From: Flavobacteriales bacterium UBA6969
Lineage (GTDB): Bacteria > Bacteroidota > Bacteroidia > Flavobacteriales_D > Sanyastnellaceae
Direction of reading: 5' to 3'
Length of the DNA: 5,558 nt
Assembly (NCBI GenBank): GCA_002448555.1
Contig: DJYV01000153.1
Span: 1 to 5,558, forward strand
A program made the position numbers and the translations under genes. This document shows, piece by piece, positions 1 to 5,541 of this stretch (the first letter of the stretch is position 1; every line of letters begins with the position of its first letter). The notes under the pieces were generated by a model. That model did not search any database and was not told the DNA's origin. It worked only from the letters and a program-made list of their open reading frames with translations.

Positions 1-1013
1 TCGTCGCCGGTCAATTGGGTCTCTTCGTCGACTTGTTTGACCTCGAATGCGACGCCGTCGTCCTCAGCGGTGGCGGGTTCCTCTGCTGCAACAGGAGCCA
101 CAGGAGCGGCAGACGCCGGTTCGGGCTCAGGTGCTGGCGGCGGTGCTTCAGCTGCAGGAGCTTCTACCTCCTCTTGGTGAATGTCGTCGAGCAACTCATC
201 CAGGATGGACTCGGAATCTTCGTCCGGTTCGAAGGGAAGTTCGGTTTCCTCTCCTGAACCCGGTTCTTCCTCGGCTTCATCCGATTGCGACCATACAGAT
301 GCTTCTCCGTCTTCCGAAATGAACCAGCGTTTGATGCCGCCAAAAGAGAATCGGGGAAGGGTATTCAATGCAGGCTGCAAGTGGTAGGCTGCGATGGCTA
401 AGATGACCGCTGCGATAGCCAATCCGCTGCCTAAGGTGCCGAGGTAGAGCAAGCCCAAATCGGTGGCAAATTGCCCGGTTGCTCCAATCCAGTGGTCCCA
501 CGCACTGTTGCCCCATTGGTTCGTCAGCGTCGCCACGTAGCCGCTGACCCACGGCGCGAACACCAACCAGAAGAAACCGTAGCAAATCGCTGTCCATCGC
601 GAACCCGAAGGCCGCTGGGCGATGAGCGACCAGCTCCATCGTCCGAGCAGTACGGGGAGCGCCAGTGCTCCTAATCCGAATCCCTGACGCCCCAGCCAAA
701 AGGCAAAATGCGCACCGGCTCCGCCAAGCCAGTTGTGGAACGGCTCTCGGCTCGCATCGACGGGTGAATCTGCCACGCCTTCAGCAACCAGCGCGTAATC
801 GCTCGCCCCCGTGAAGAGTCCCGAGATCAAGGCAATGACCATGAAAATGGATCCCGCCAGCATCAACACGCCGTGAACGGCCTGAACACGCGGGTCGCCA
901 AACCAAGCTTTTGCGGACTGGAAGAACACCCGCAACCGGCTGGGTTTTTTGGCCTTTTTGGCCTTGGGTGCCGGCTTGGATTTGGGTTTTGTCTTCGCTT
1001 TGGATTTGAACAT
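1..1013 (-). CDS. ftsK: FtsK-like DNA translocase, N-terminal part (runs off the left edge)
   Basis: Reading the minus strand from the ATG at 1013 gives 337 uninterrupted codons with no stop before the window edge, so only the N-terminal part is present. FtsK anchors at the division septum and its C-terminal hexameric ATPase pumps DNA to separate chromosomes; that motor would lie outside the window. Seen here: a Lys/Pro/Ala-rich tail (residues 2-24), then four hydrophobic segments at about 45-67, 98-123, 140-160 and 182-211, matching the FtsK 4TM domain, with family-like stretches FTGASDY (67-73), NWLGGAGA (94-101) and GFGLGALALP (111-120). From about 233 onward it is a linker rich in Glu/Asp, then Pro/Ala/Glu (EAPPPAPEPEP near 289-299), as expected between membrane and motor domains. 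It is transcribed divergently from rpmG. The identification rests on the N-terminal domain and linker only; another FtsK/SpoIIIE-type membrane protein is the main alternative. Confidence 0.82.
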   Translation of the reverse strand, partial: MFKSKAKTKPKSKPAPKAKKAKKPSRLRVFFQSAKAWFGDPRVQAVHGVLMLAGSIFMVIALISGLFTGASDYALVAEGVADSPVDASREPFHNWLGGAGAHFAFWLGRQGFGLGALALPVLLGRWSWSLIAQRPSGSRWTAICYGFFWLVFAPWVSGYVATLTNQWGNSAWDHWIGATGQFATDLGLLYLGTLGSGLAIAAVILAIAAYHLQPALNTLPRFSFGGIKRWFISEDGEASVWSQSDEAEEEPGSGEETELPFEPDEDSESILDELLDDIHQEEVEAPAAEAPPPAPEPEPASAAPVAPVAAEEPATAEDDGVAFEVKQVDEETQLTGD

Positions 1014-1036
1014 GGCGGGGCGGACCTTGAAGCAAT

Positions 1037-1067
1037 GAAAGCTAATACGGGAAAGGCCCGCCTGCAG
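1037..1067 (-). promoter_or_regulatory. Possible ftsK promoter (weak match)
   Basis: On the minus strand TAGCTTTC (1044 down to 1037) resembles the Bacteroidota -7 element TAnnTTTG with one mismatch, and CTG (1067-1065) lies 20 nt upstream where a -33 TTG is expected. Transcription would start about 15-20 nt before the ftsK ATG. Both elements deviate from consensus, so this is a candidate only. Confidence 0.3.
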
Positions 1068-1102
1068 GGGGAATCCGCCCAGCTTTTCCACGTTGAATTG
1101 TT

Positions 1103-1118
1103 GGGTTTGGCTAAACCC
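1103..1118. repeat. Perfect inverted repeat GGGTTT-GGCT-AAACCC between divergent genes
   Basis: The arms 1103-1108 and 1113-1118 are exact reverse complements around a 4-nt centre. The repeat ends 2 nt before the candidate -33 element of the rpmG promoter and lies between the ftsK and rpmG starts. It could be an operator or chance; no U-tract follows, so it is not a terminator. Confidence 0.4.
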
Positions 1119-1119
1119 C

Positions 1120-1149
1120 TTGTAAGGTCGTCAGGATTGGTTATATTTG
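1120..1149 (+). promoter_or_regulatory. Bacteroidota-type promoter for rpmG
   Basis: TATATTTG (1142-1149) matches the Bacteroidota -7 consensus TAnnTTTG exactly, and TTG (1120-1122) lies 19 nt upstream as the -33 element, within the usual spacing for the phylum's primary sigma factor. The predicted start is around 1153-1157, leaving a leader of only about 11-15 nt before the rpmG ATG at 1168. It should drive rpmG and the DUF4295 gene, and genes beyond the terminator only by read-through. Confidence 0.75.
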
Positions 1150-1167
1150 CACTCCAATTTTCGAAAG

Positions 1168-1350
1168 ATGGCCAAGAAAGGCAACCGCGTACAAGTGATT
1201 TTGGAGTGCACCGAGCACAAGGATTCTGGCATGCCCGGAACATCCCGCTACATCACGACCAAGAACCGGAAAAATACTCCGGATCGAATCGAATTGAAGA
1301 AGTACAATCCGGTGTTGCGCAAGTACACCCTCCACAAAGAGATTAAATAA
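1168..1350 (+). CDS. rpmG: Large-subunit ribosomal protein bL33
   Basis: This 60-residue basic protein begins MAKKGNRVQVILECTEHK and ends HKEIK, a near-canonical Bacteroidota bL33. It is a structural protein of the 50S subunit, located near the E site. The ATG at 1168 is chosen over the in-frame TTG at 1147 because the family starts with MAKKG and because 1147 falls inside the promoter -7 element. Zinc-binding L33 carries two CxxC pairs; here only Cys14 remains, the first pair reading CTEH and the second NPVL, so this is the zinc-independent (C-minus) form. It is the first gene of the plus-strand cluster, 8 nt before the DUF4295 gene, and no strong Shine-Dalgarno is visible (GAAAG directly precedes the ATG). 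In most Bacteroidota rpmB (L28) sits just upstream; here it does not. Confidence 0.97.
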   Translation: MAKKGNRVQVILECTEHKDSGMPGTSRYITTKNRKNTPDRIELKKYNPVLRKYTLHKEIK

Positions 1351-1358
1351 ACTGAGCC

Positions 1359-1514
1359 ATGGCAAAGAAAACAGTAGCATCGCTCCAAACTGGTGGAGGT
1401 AAGCAGCACACGAAAGTGATCAAGATGGTACGCAGCGCTAAGACGGGTGCCTACACCTTCCGCGAGGAGGTGGTTCACAACGATGACGTAAAAGACTGGT
1501 TGGCTCGCGACTGA
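1359..1514 (+). CDS. DUF4295 family small basic protein, probable Bacteroidota ribosomal protein
   Basis: This 51-residue protein begins MAKKTVASLQTGGGKQHTK, continues with VIKMVRSAKTGAYTFREE and ends with a short acidic-basic tail (DVKDWLARD). The pattern and length fit DUF4295, a family found essentially in Bacteroidota and almost always encoded between rpmG and ftsY, as here. The N-terminal half is Lys-rich and would suit RNA binding; there is no signal peptide, membrane segment or cysteine. It starts 8 nt after the rpmG stop and is followed 22 nt later by a strong terminator, so rpmG and this gene form a two-gene transcript. From memory, a Bacteroidota-specific 50S protein called bL38 was seen in the Flavobacterium johnsoniae ribosome structure, and this family is the likely match; that equivalence is not shown by the sequence. 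The family call is confident, the ribosomal role is inference. Confidence 0.9.
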   Translation: MAKKTVASLQTGGGKQHTKVIKMVRSAKTGAYTFREEVVHNDDVKDWLARD

Positions 1515-1536
1515 TTGCGCACCAACGCATGGAATT

Positions 1537-1569
1537 GGGCCGAACTCCAGTGGAGACGGCCCTTTTTTT
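1537..1569 (+). terminator. Rho-independent terminator after the DUF4295 gene
   Basis: GGGCCG (1537-1542) pairs with CGGCCC (1557-1562); inside, CTCC (1545-1548) pairs with GGAG (1552-1555) around an AGT loop, with a small asymmetric internal loop of AA against A. Seven T residues follow at once (1563-1569). This is a strong intrinsic terminator placed between the ribosomal-protein pair and ftsY. It is likely to lower or separate ftsY-rimO-queE expression from that of rpmG. Confidence 0.9.
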
Positions 1570-1590
1570 ATCCCTTAACTTTCGTTCAAC

Positions 1591-2565
1591 ATGAGTTTTT
1601 TCAAACGCATTTTTTCGGGCAAACAAAAGGAAAGCTTGGACAGCGGACTGGAAAAGTCACGTTCCAATGTCTTCCAAAAGTTGTCGAAGGTCTTCACCGG
1701 CCGCCGCCGCGTGGACGAGGAGTTGATGGATGATTTGGAGGAAGCGCTGATCACGGCCGATGTGGGGGTGGACACCACGATGAAAATCCTCGACCGTCTG
1801 CGCAAGCGCGCTCGCTTTGAAGCGTATGCGGAGGTTCAAGAATTGTACACGATGTTGCGCGAGGAGATCGGCGGGTTGTTTACCGAGGATGCACAAGGTG
1901 CCGCTACCGCCAATGAACCGGCCCCTAGCCAGCCCCGTGTTATCATGGTCGTGGGTGTCAACGGCGTCGGCAAGACCACGTCAATCGGCAAATTAGCATG
2001 GCGCTACAAGCAAGCCGGGAAGCGCGTGTTGCTCGGAGCGGCAGATACCTTCCGCGCAGCGGCCATTGATCAATTGAAGATTTGGTCGGAACGCGCCGGC
2101 GTGGACATCATCGCCCAGCACATGGGCGCAGACCCTGCAGCTGTAGCCTTCGACACCTTGGAAGCTGCCGTGGCGCGCAATTCCGAAATGGTCATCATCG
2201 ACACCGCAGGACGCCTGCACAACAAGCGCGGCCTGATGGAGGAATTGACCAAAATCCGACGCGTGATGGACCGCATCGTGCCCGGCGCACCGCACGAGGT
2301 GCTGCTGGTGCTCGACGGATCCACCGGTCAAAATGCCGTGGAGCAAGCCAAGCAATTCACCTCCGCAACCGACGTAACCGGATTGGTCCTCACCAAGCTG
2401 GACGGAACGGCCAAAGGCGGCGTAGTTCTGGCAATCTCAGATCAGCTGAGCATTCCCGTTCGCTTCATTGGCATCGGTGAGAAAATGGAGGACCTGCAGG
2501 ACTTTGAGGTGATTGAATTCATCGATAGCTTGTTGCCTGCTGATTGGGACGCCCAAAACGCCTAA
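1591..2565 (+). CDS. ftsY: Signal recognition particle receptor FtsY (SRP GTPase)
   Basis: FtsY receives ribosomes carrying SRP (Ffh) at the inner membrane, and reciprocal GTP hydrolysis hands them to SecYEG. The 324 residues show a short N-terminal amphipathic stretch without the long acidic A domain of E. coli, the usual form in Bacteroidota. The N domain covers about 20-95 (LDSGLEKSRSNVF; DLEEALITADVGV at 48-60). The G domain holds the P-loop GVNGVGKTT (122-130), DTFRAAA (152-158), DTAGR (204-208), TKLDGTAKGG (268-277) and the closing GIGEKMEDL (294-302), the last being typical of FtsY. All GTPase motifs are intact. The ATG at 1591 begins MSFFKRIF, as in relatives. It lies 21 nt after the terminator T-tract and 5 nt before rimO, so it probably shares a transcript with rimO and queE. 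No clear promoter is visible in the gap. Confidence 0.97.
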   Translation: MSFFKRIFSGKQKESLDSGLEKSRSNVFQKLSKVFTGRRRVDEELMDDLEEALITADVGVDTTMKILDRLRKRARFEAYAEVQELYTMLREEIGGLFTEDAQGAATANEPAPSQPRVIMVVGVNGVGKTTSIGKLAWRYKQAGKRVLLGAADTFRAAAIDQLKIWSERAGVDIIAQHMGADPAAVAFDTLEAAVARNSEMVIIDTAGRLHNKRGLMEELTKIRRVMDRIVPGAPHEVLLVLDGSTGQNAVEQAKQFTSATDVTGLVLTKLDGTAKGGVVLAISDQLSIPVRFIGIGEKMEDLQDFEVIEFIDSLLPADWDAQNA

Positions 2566-2570
2566 GGATC

Positions 2571-3884
2571 ATGAGAACCCGAACGACGAAACCGCGCAAA
2601 GTCAATGTGGTAACCTTGGGATGCGCCAAGAACATCTACGATTCTGAAGTTTTGATGGGCCAATTGCGGGCGAATGAATTTGAGGTTGAGCACGAGTCCA
2701 AAGCGGACGACGCGGGCATCGTCATCGTCAACACGTGCGGGTTCATTGAGAGCGCCAAACAGGAAAGCATCGACACCATCATCCAGTTTTCCGAGGCAAA
2801 AAAAGCCGGTTACGTCGACCGCGTTTACGTGACGGGCTGCTTATCGGAACGCTACAAGGACGAATTGCAGGAGGGCATCCCGGAGGTGGATGCCTGGTTC
2901 GGCACCCGTGATTTGCCGCGGTTATTGAAGACCCTGCGTGCGGATTACAAAAAGCAATTGGTCGGGGAGCGGTTGCTCACGACACCCGCTCACTACGCCT
3001 ACCTCAAAATTGCCGAAGGGTGCGACCGCCCGTGTGCGTTTTGCGCCATTCCGCTCATGCGGGGCAAGCACGTCTCGACGCCCATGGAGGACCTCGTCGC
3101 GCATGCCCAATCGCTTGCGGCCAATGGCTCACGCGAGTTGGTCCTCATTGCCCAGGACCTCACGTACTACGGCCTCGACCTCTACAAAGAGCGCAAACTC
3201 GCGGAATTGGTCGACCGGTTGAGTGACGTCGAGGGCATCGATTGGATTCGCCTGCACTATGCGTTCCCGACGGGATTCCCGATGGACGTACTCGATGTGA
3301 TTGCGCGCAAATCCAACGTATGCAACTACCTCGATATGCCGCTGCAGCACGCTTCCGATGAAATGCTCCGCGCCATGCGACGGGGCATCACGCAGGAGAA
3401 AATGGACCGGCTCATCGGGGACATCCGGGACCGGGTGCCGGAAATCGCTTTGCGCACGACGTTGATTTGCGGATTCCCGGGCGAAACAGAAGCCCACCAC
3501 GAGGATATGCTGCGCTGGACAGAGCGCATGCGGTTCGAACGCGTCGGGTGCTTCACGTATTCGCACGAAGAGAATACCCATGCGTACACCCTGCAAGACG
3601 ACGTTCCGGAAGAAGTAAAAAAGAAGCGCGTCGACGAGATCATGACCCAGCAAGCCGGAATTTCATTCGATCTCAATCAGAAATTCGTCGGCACCGAGCA
3701 GCGTGTTCTCATCGACCGCATCGAAGACGGCGAGTGGGTAGGGCGAACCGAATGGGATTCGCCGGACGTGGACAACGAAGTTCGCATCCAGACCCCAGAC
3801 GACGTGCACCTGCGCATCGGTGATTTCGTACAAGTGCGCATCGAGTCGGCGACTGAATTTGATTTGCATGGCAAATTGGCGTGA
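2571..3884 (+). CDS. rimO: Ribosomal protein S12 methylthiotransferase RimO
   Basis: RimO is a radical SAM enzyme with two [4Fe-4S] clusters that adds a methylthio group to a conserved aspartate of ribosomal protein S12. Of the 437 residues, the N-terminal MTTase domain carries the three cluster cysteines C18 (TLGCAKN), C56 (VNTCGF) and C90 (VTGCLSE). The radical SAM core has C151, C155 and C158 in EGCDRPCAFC, followed by the AIPLMRGKH stretch typical of the methylthiotransferase family. The C-terminal part from about 371 (FVGTEQRVLIDR to the end) is the TRAM domain. DSEVLMGQLRAN (24-35) is the Bacteroidota RimO form, which favours RimO over MiaB. The ATG at 2571, 5 nt after ftsY, is chosen over an in-frame upstream start at 2544 that would overlap ftsY and add residues with no family counterpart. 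AAGGA precedes it closely. The length is normal and all key residues are present. Confidence 0.96.
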   Translation: MRTRTTKPRKVNVVTLGCAKNIYDSEVLMGQLRANEFEVEHESKADDAGIVIVNTCGFIESAKQESIDTIIQFSEAKKAGYVDRVYVTGCLSERYKDELQEGIPEVDAWFGTRDLPRLLKTLRADYKKQLVGERLLTTPAHYAYLKIAEGCDRPCAFCAIPLMRGKHVSTPMEDLVAHAQSLAANGSRELVLIAQDLTYYGLDLYKERKLAELVDRLSDVEGIDWIRLHYAFPTGFPMDVLDVIARKSNVCNYLDMPLQHASDEMLRAMRRGITQEKMDRLIGDIRDRVPEIALRTTLICGFPGETEAHHEDMLRWTERMRFERVGCFTYSHEENTHAYTLQDDVPEEVKKKRVDEIMTQQAGISFDLNQKFVGTEQRVLIDRIEDGEWVGRTEWDSPDVDNEVRIQTPDDVHLRIGDFVQVRIESATEFDLHGKLA

Positions 3885-4482
3885 TCAGGAGTACCCGGTC
3901 ATGGAGCGCTTCCTGACCGTACAAGGGGAGGGCGCATACACCGGTGCCGCCGCGTGGTTCATCCGCTTGGGCGGATGCGACGTGGGGTGTGCCTGGTGCG
4001 ACGTCAAGGAGAGCTGGGACGTAAATGCCCATCAGCACGTGACCGCCGGTACCTTGGTCGATGAGGCTGTGGCCTCGAAAGCCCCCATCTGTGTCGTCAC
4101 CGGTGGCGAACCGGCCATGCACGACCTCACGGCCCTGACCGAAGGTTTGCAAGCGGCGGGCATCCGCACCCACATCGAAACATCGGGCACCCACCCGTTG
4201 ACCGGCTCGTGGGATTGGGTCACGTTTTCCCCCAAGCGCTTCAAGGCTCCCTTGGACGCCATTTATTCGCAAACGGATGAACTCAAGGTGATTGTGGTGA
4301 ATCGGCAGGACCTCGAATGGGGCCGCGAACATGCAGCACAACTCGAAGCACCCGCCCGGTTGTATTTTCAGCCCGAGTGGGACCGACGTGAGCAGGTTTT
4401 GGAGTACGCGGTGGCGTTTGTGCAGGAAAATACCGAATGGCGCATCAGCCTGCAGACCCACAAGTACCTCGGTCTACCTTGA
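3868..4482 (+). CDS. queE: 7-carboxy-7-deazaguanine synthase QueE (radical SAM)
   Basis: QueE converts 6-carboxy-5,6,7,8-tetrahydropterin to 7-carboxy-7-deazaguanine, the committed ring contraction on the way to preQ0 and queuosine in tRNA. The 204 residues contain PVMERFLTVQGEG (10-22), IRLGGCDVGCAWCD with cluster cysteines C37, C41 and C44 in the CxxxCxxC pattern, VTGGEP (77-82) for SAM binding, HIETSGT (102-108), SPK (121-123) and the closing LQTHKYLGLP. The ATG at 3868 lies inside the end of rimO, giving a 17-nt overlap in another frame. It is preferred to the internal ATG at 3901 because relatives carry about ten residues before the PVME motif. The overlap implies translational coupling with rimO. 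No queC, queD or queF is visible here. The same intermediate can also feed 7-deazaguanine DNA modification, but nothing nearby suggests that. Confidence 0.95.
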   Translation: MANWRDQEYPVMERFLTVQGEGAYTGAAAWFIRLGGCDVGCAWCDVKESWDVNAHQHVTAGTLVDEAVASKAPICVVTGGEPAMHDLTALTEGLQAAGIRTHIETSGTHPLTGSWDWVTFSPKRFKAPLDAIYSQTDELKVIVVNRQDLEWGREHAAQLEAPARLYFQPEWDRREQVLEYAVAFVQENTEWRISLQTHKYLGLP

Positions 4483-4491
4483 GGTCAGGTC

Positions 4492-5541
4492 TTATTTGAC
4501 CAACCGAAGTTTCAACCGCTCGGACTTCGGCTGCGAACGGCAACAGAGGACCATGCCTCTGGCTTTCTCCTCTTCCGTCAACCCGCTGATGCCGTAAGGT
4601 TGCACTTCGCCTTCGATGACTTGCGCTTGGCAGGACAAACAAATGCCCCCACTGCAGCTCGCCGGTACTTGTACACCCGCGGCCGTTGCGGCATGCAGGA
4701 TGCTCTGACCTTCGCCGTGCATGGTGAAGGATTGGGTCCCGCTGTCTTGCTCGATTTCGAGTTCGCACTGGGGTCGCGGCGCCTCGCTCGCCGTTGGATG
4801 CAGCACGTGTGATTCGTGGCTCAACGGTCGGTCGGTGAAATGCTCAGTGAAACGTTGTTCCATGGGCACCTCCAAGGCATCCAACCCCCGGTGTACCTCC
4901 TCCATCATGCCGTGTGGCGCGCTGATGAGGTACGTGGCTGTGCTGGCATTGGGATGGTGCTCGAGCCATTGGACCACACGTTGTCGTGTGATGCGGCCGG
5001 CGCTTGGAATCGAACGGTTCTGTGTTTCTGTGTACAGCTCGTAAACAGAGCACAACGGGTGCTTACACAGGCTGTCGAGTTCCTTCGAAAATAACCGGCG
5101 CCGTTCCGTCCGAGAGGATTGGTAAAGTGTGAATGTATGCCCCGAGTTGCTGTTGAGTGCTCGGTGCATGCAGCTGATAATGGGCGACATGCCGATGCCT
5201 CCGGCGAAGGCGATGAAGTGCTGTGGATGTTCGTCCCATTCCGGCTGCCAGAGGGCATTTCCGAAATCCATCATCTCCAGCGTGTCGCCGGCTTGGAGGG
5301 TCGTGCTGAAAAATCGGCTGGCTTGACCTCCGCGAATGTTCTTCACGACGTATTCCAGCCCACTTTCGTCCTGGTGGATAACGGAGTAGGTTCTTCGCAA
5401 TCGAGGTGAGGTAGGGAGAGTAAAAGTCACATAGCCACCAGCCAAATTGCTCTGTAAGGCTTCAGTCTTTGCTTGTAAGGGTTCAATGCGGACACGGACC
5501 GCCTCGGGTCCTTCACGCTTCACAGCAGCGACATTCCACAT
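4492..5541 (-). CDS. PaaE-like NAD(P)H-dependent flavo-iron-sulfur reductase (ferredoxin reductase with C-terminal 2Fe-2S domain)
   Basis: This 349-residue protein has the layout of PaaE-type reductases, which pass electrons from NAD(P)H through FAD to a [2Fe-2S] cluster and on to a partner oxygenase or redox protein. The FAD domain shows RRTYSV (49-54) and KNIRGGQASRF (67-77). The nucleotide-binding domain starts with AGGIGMSPI (113-121) and ends near YLISAPHGMMEEV (204-216). A Ser/His/Pro-rich linker (about 236-257) leads to a plant-type ferredoxin domain with C296, C301, C304 (CSGGICLSC) and C334 in GMVLCCRSQP. The ATG at 5541 is chosen because MWNVAAVKREGPEAV aligns with the family start and AGAAGGA lies just upstream; an in-frame GTG at 5556 would add five residues. 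It converges on queE with a 9-nt gap. No other phenylacetate-pathway gene is visible, so the paaE symbol and its partner stay open. Confidence 0.88.
   Translation of the reverse strand: MWNVAAVKREGPEAVRVRIEPLQAKTEALQSNLAGGYVTFTLPTSPRLRRTYSVIHQDESGLEYVVKNIRGGQASRFFSTTLQAGDTLEMMDFGNALWQPEWDEHPQHFIAFAGGIGMSPIISCMHRALNSNSGHTFTLYQSSRTERRRLFSKELDSLCKHPLCSVYELYTETQNRSIPSAGRITRQRVVQWLEHHPNASTATYLISAPHGMMEEVHRGLDALEVPMEQRFTEHFTDRPLSHESHVLHPTASEAPRPQCELEIEQDSGTQSFTMHGEGQSILHAATAAGVQVPASCSGGICLSCQAQVIEGEVQPYGISGLTEEEKARGMVLCCRSQPKSERLKLRLVK
4504..4530. repeat. 7-bp perfect inverted repeat near the convergent gene ends
   Basis: CCGAAGT (4504-4510) and ACTTCGG (4524-4530) are exact reverse complements separated by 13 nt. 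The repeat lies 22 nt past the queE stop, inside the 3' end of the PaaE-like gene. A queE transcript would run through it and could form a hairpin, but no T-tract follows on either strand, so it is not a classical terminator. It may be a chance pairing. Confidence 0.3.

Noticed and set aside
277..699. Minus-strand 140-residue open frame
   Set aside because: It is in a different frame from the continuous FtsK coding frame, which shows clear membrane segments; this frame is Arg/His-rich and resembles nothing.
1147..1167. In-frame TTG start adding seven residues to rpmG
   Set aside because: The TTG lies within the -7 promoter element, and bL33 proteins of this phylum start at MAKKG, so the ATG at 1168 is used.
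863..1243. Minus-strand 126-residue and plus-strand 157-residue (873-1346) open frames
   Set aside because: Both cross the divergent promoter region and overlap ftsK and rpmG in other frames; neither looks like a protein family.
1576..1583. TAACTTTC as a -7 promoter element for ftsY
   Set aside because: It misses the final G, has no TTG 19-21 nt upstream, and would leave almost no leader before the ATG at 1591.
3709..4461. 250-residue minus-strand open frame opposite queE and the end of rimO
   Set aside because: It is antisense to two well-supported radical SAM genes and its composition is that of a shadow frame in G+C-rich DNA.
4483..4501. GGTCA/TGACC 5-bp inverted repeat at the queE stop
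   Set aside because: The arms are short, the loop is 9 nt and no T-tract follows, so it is not distinguishable from chance.
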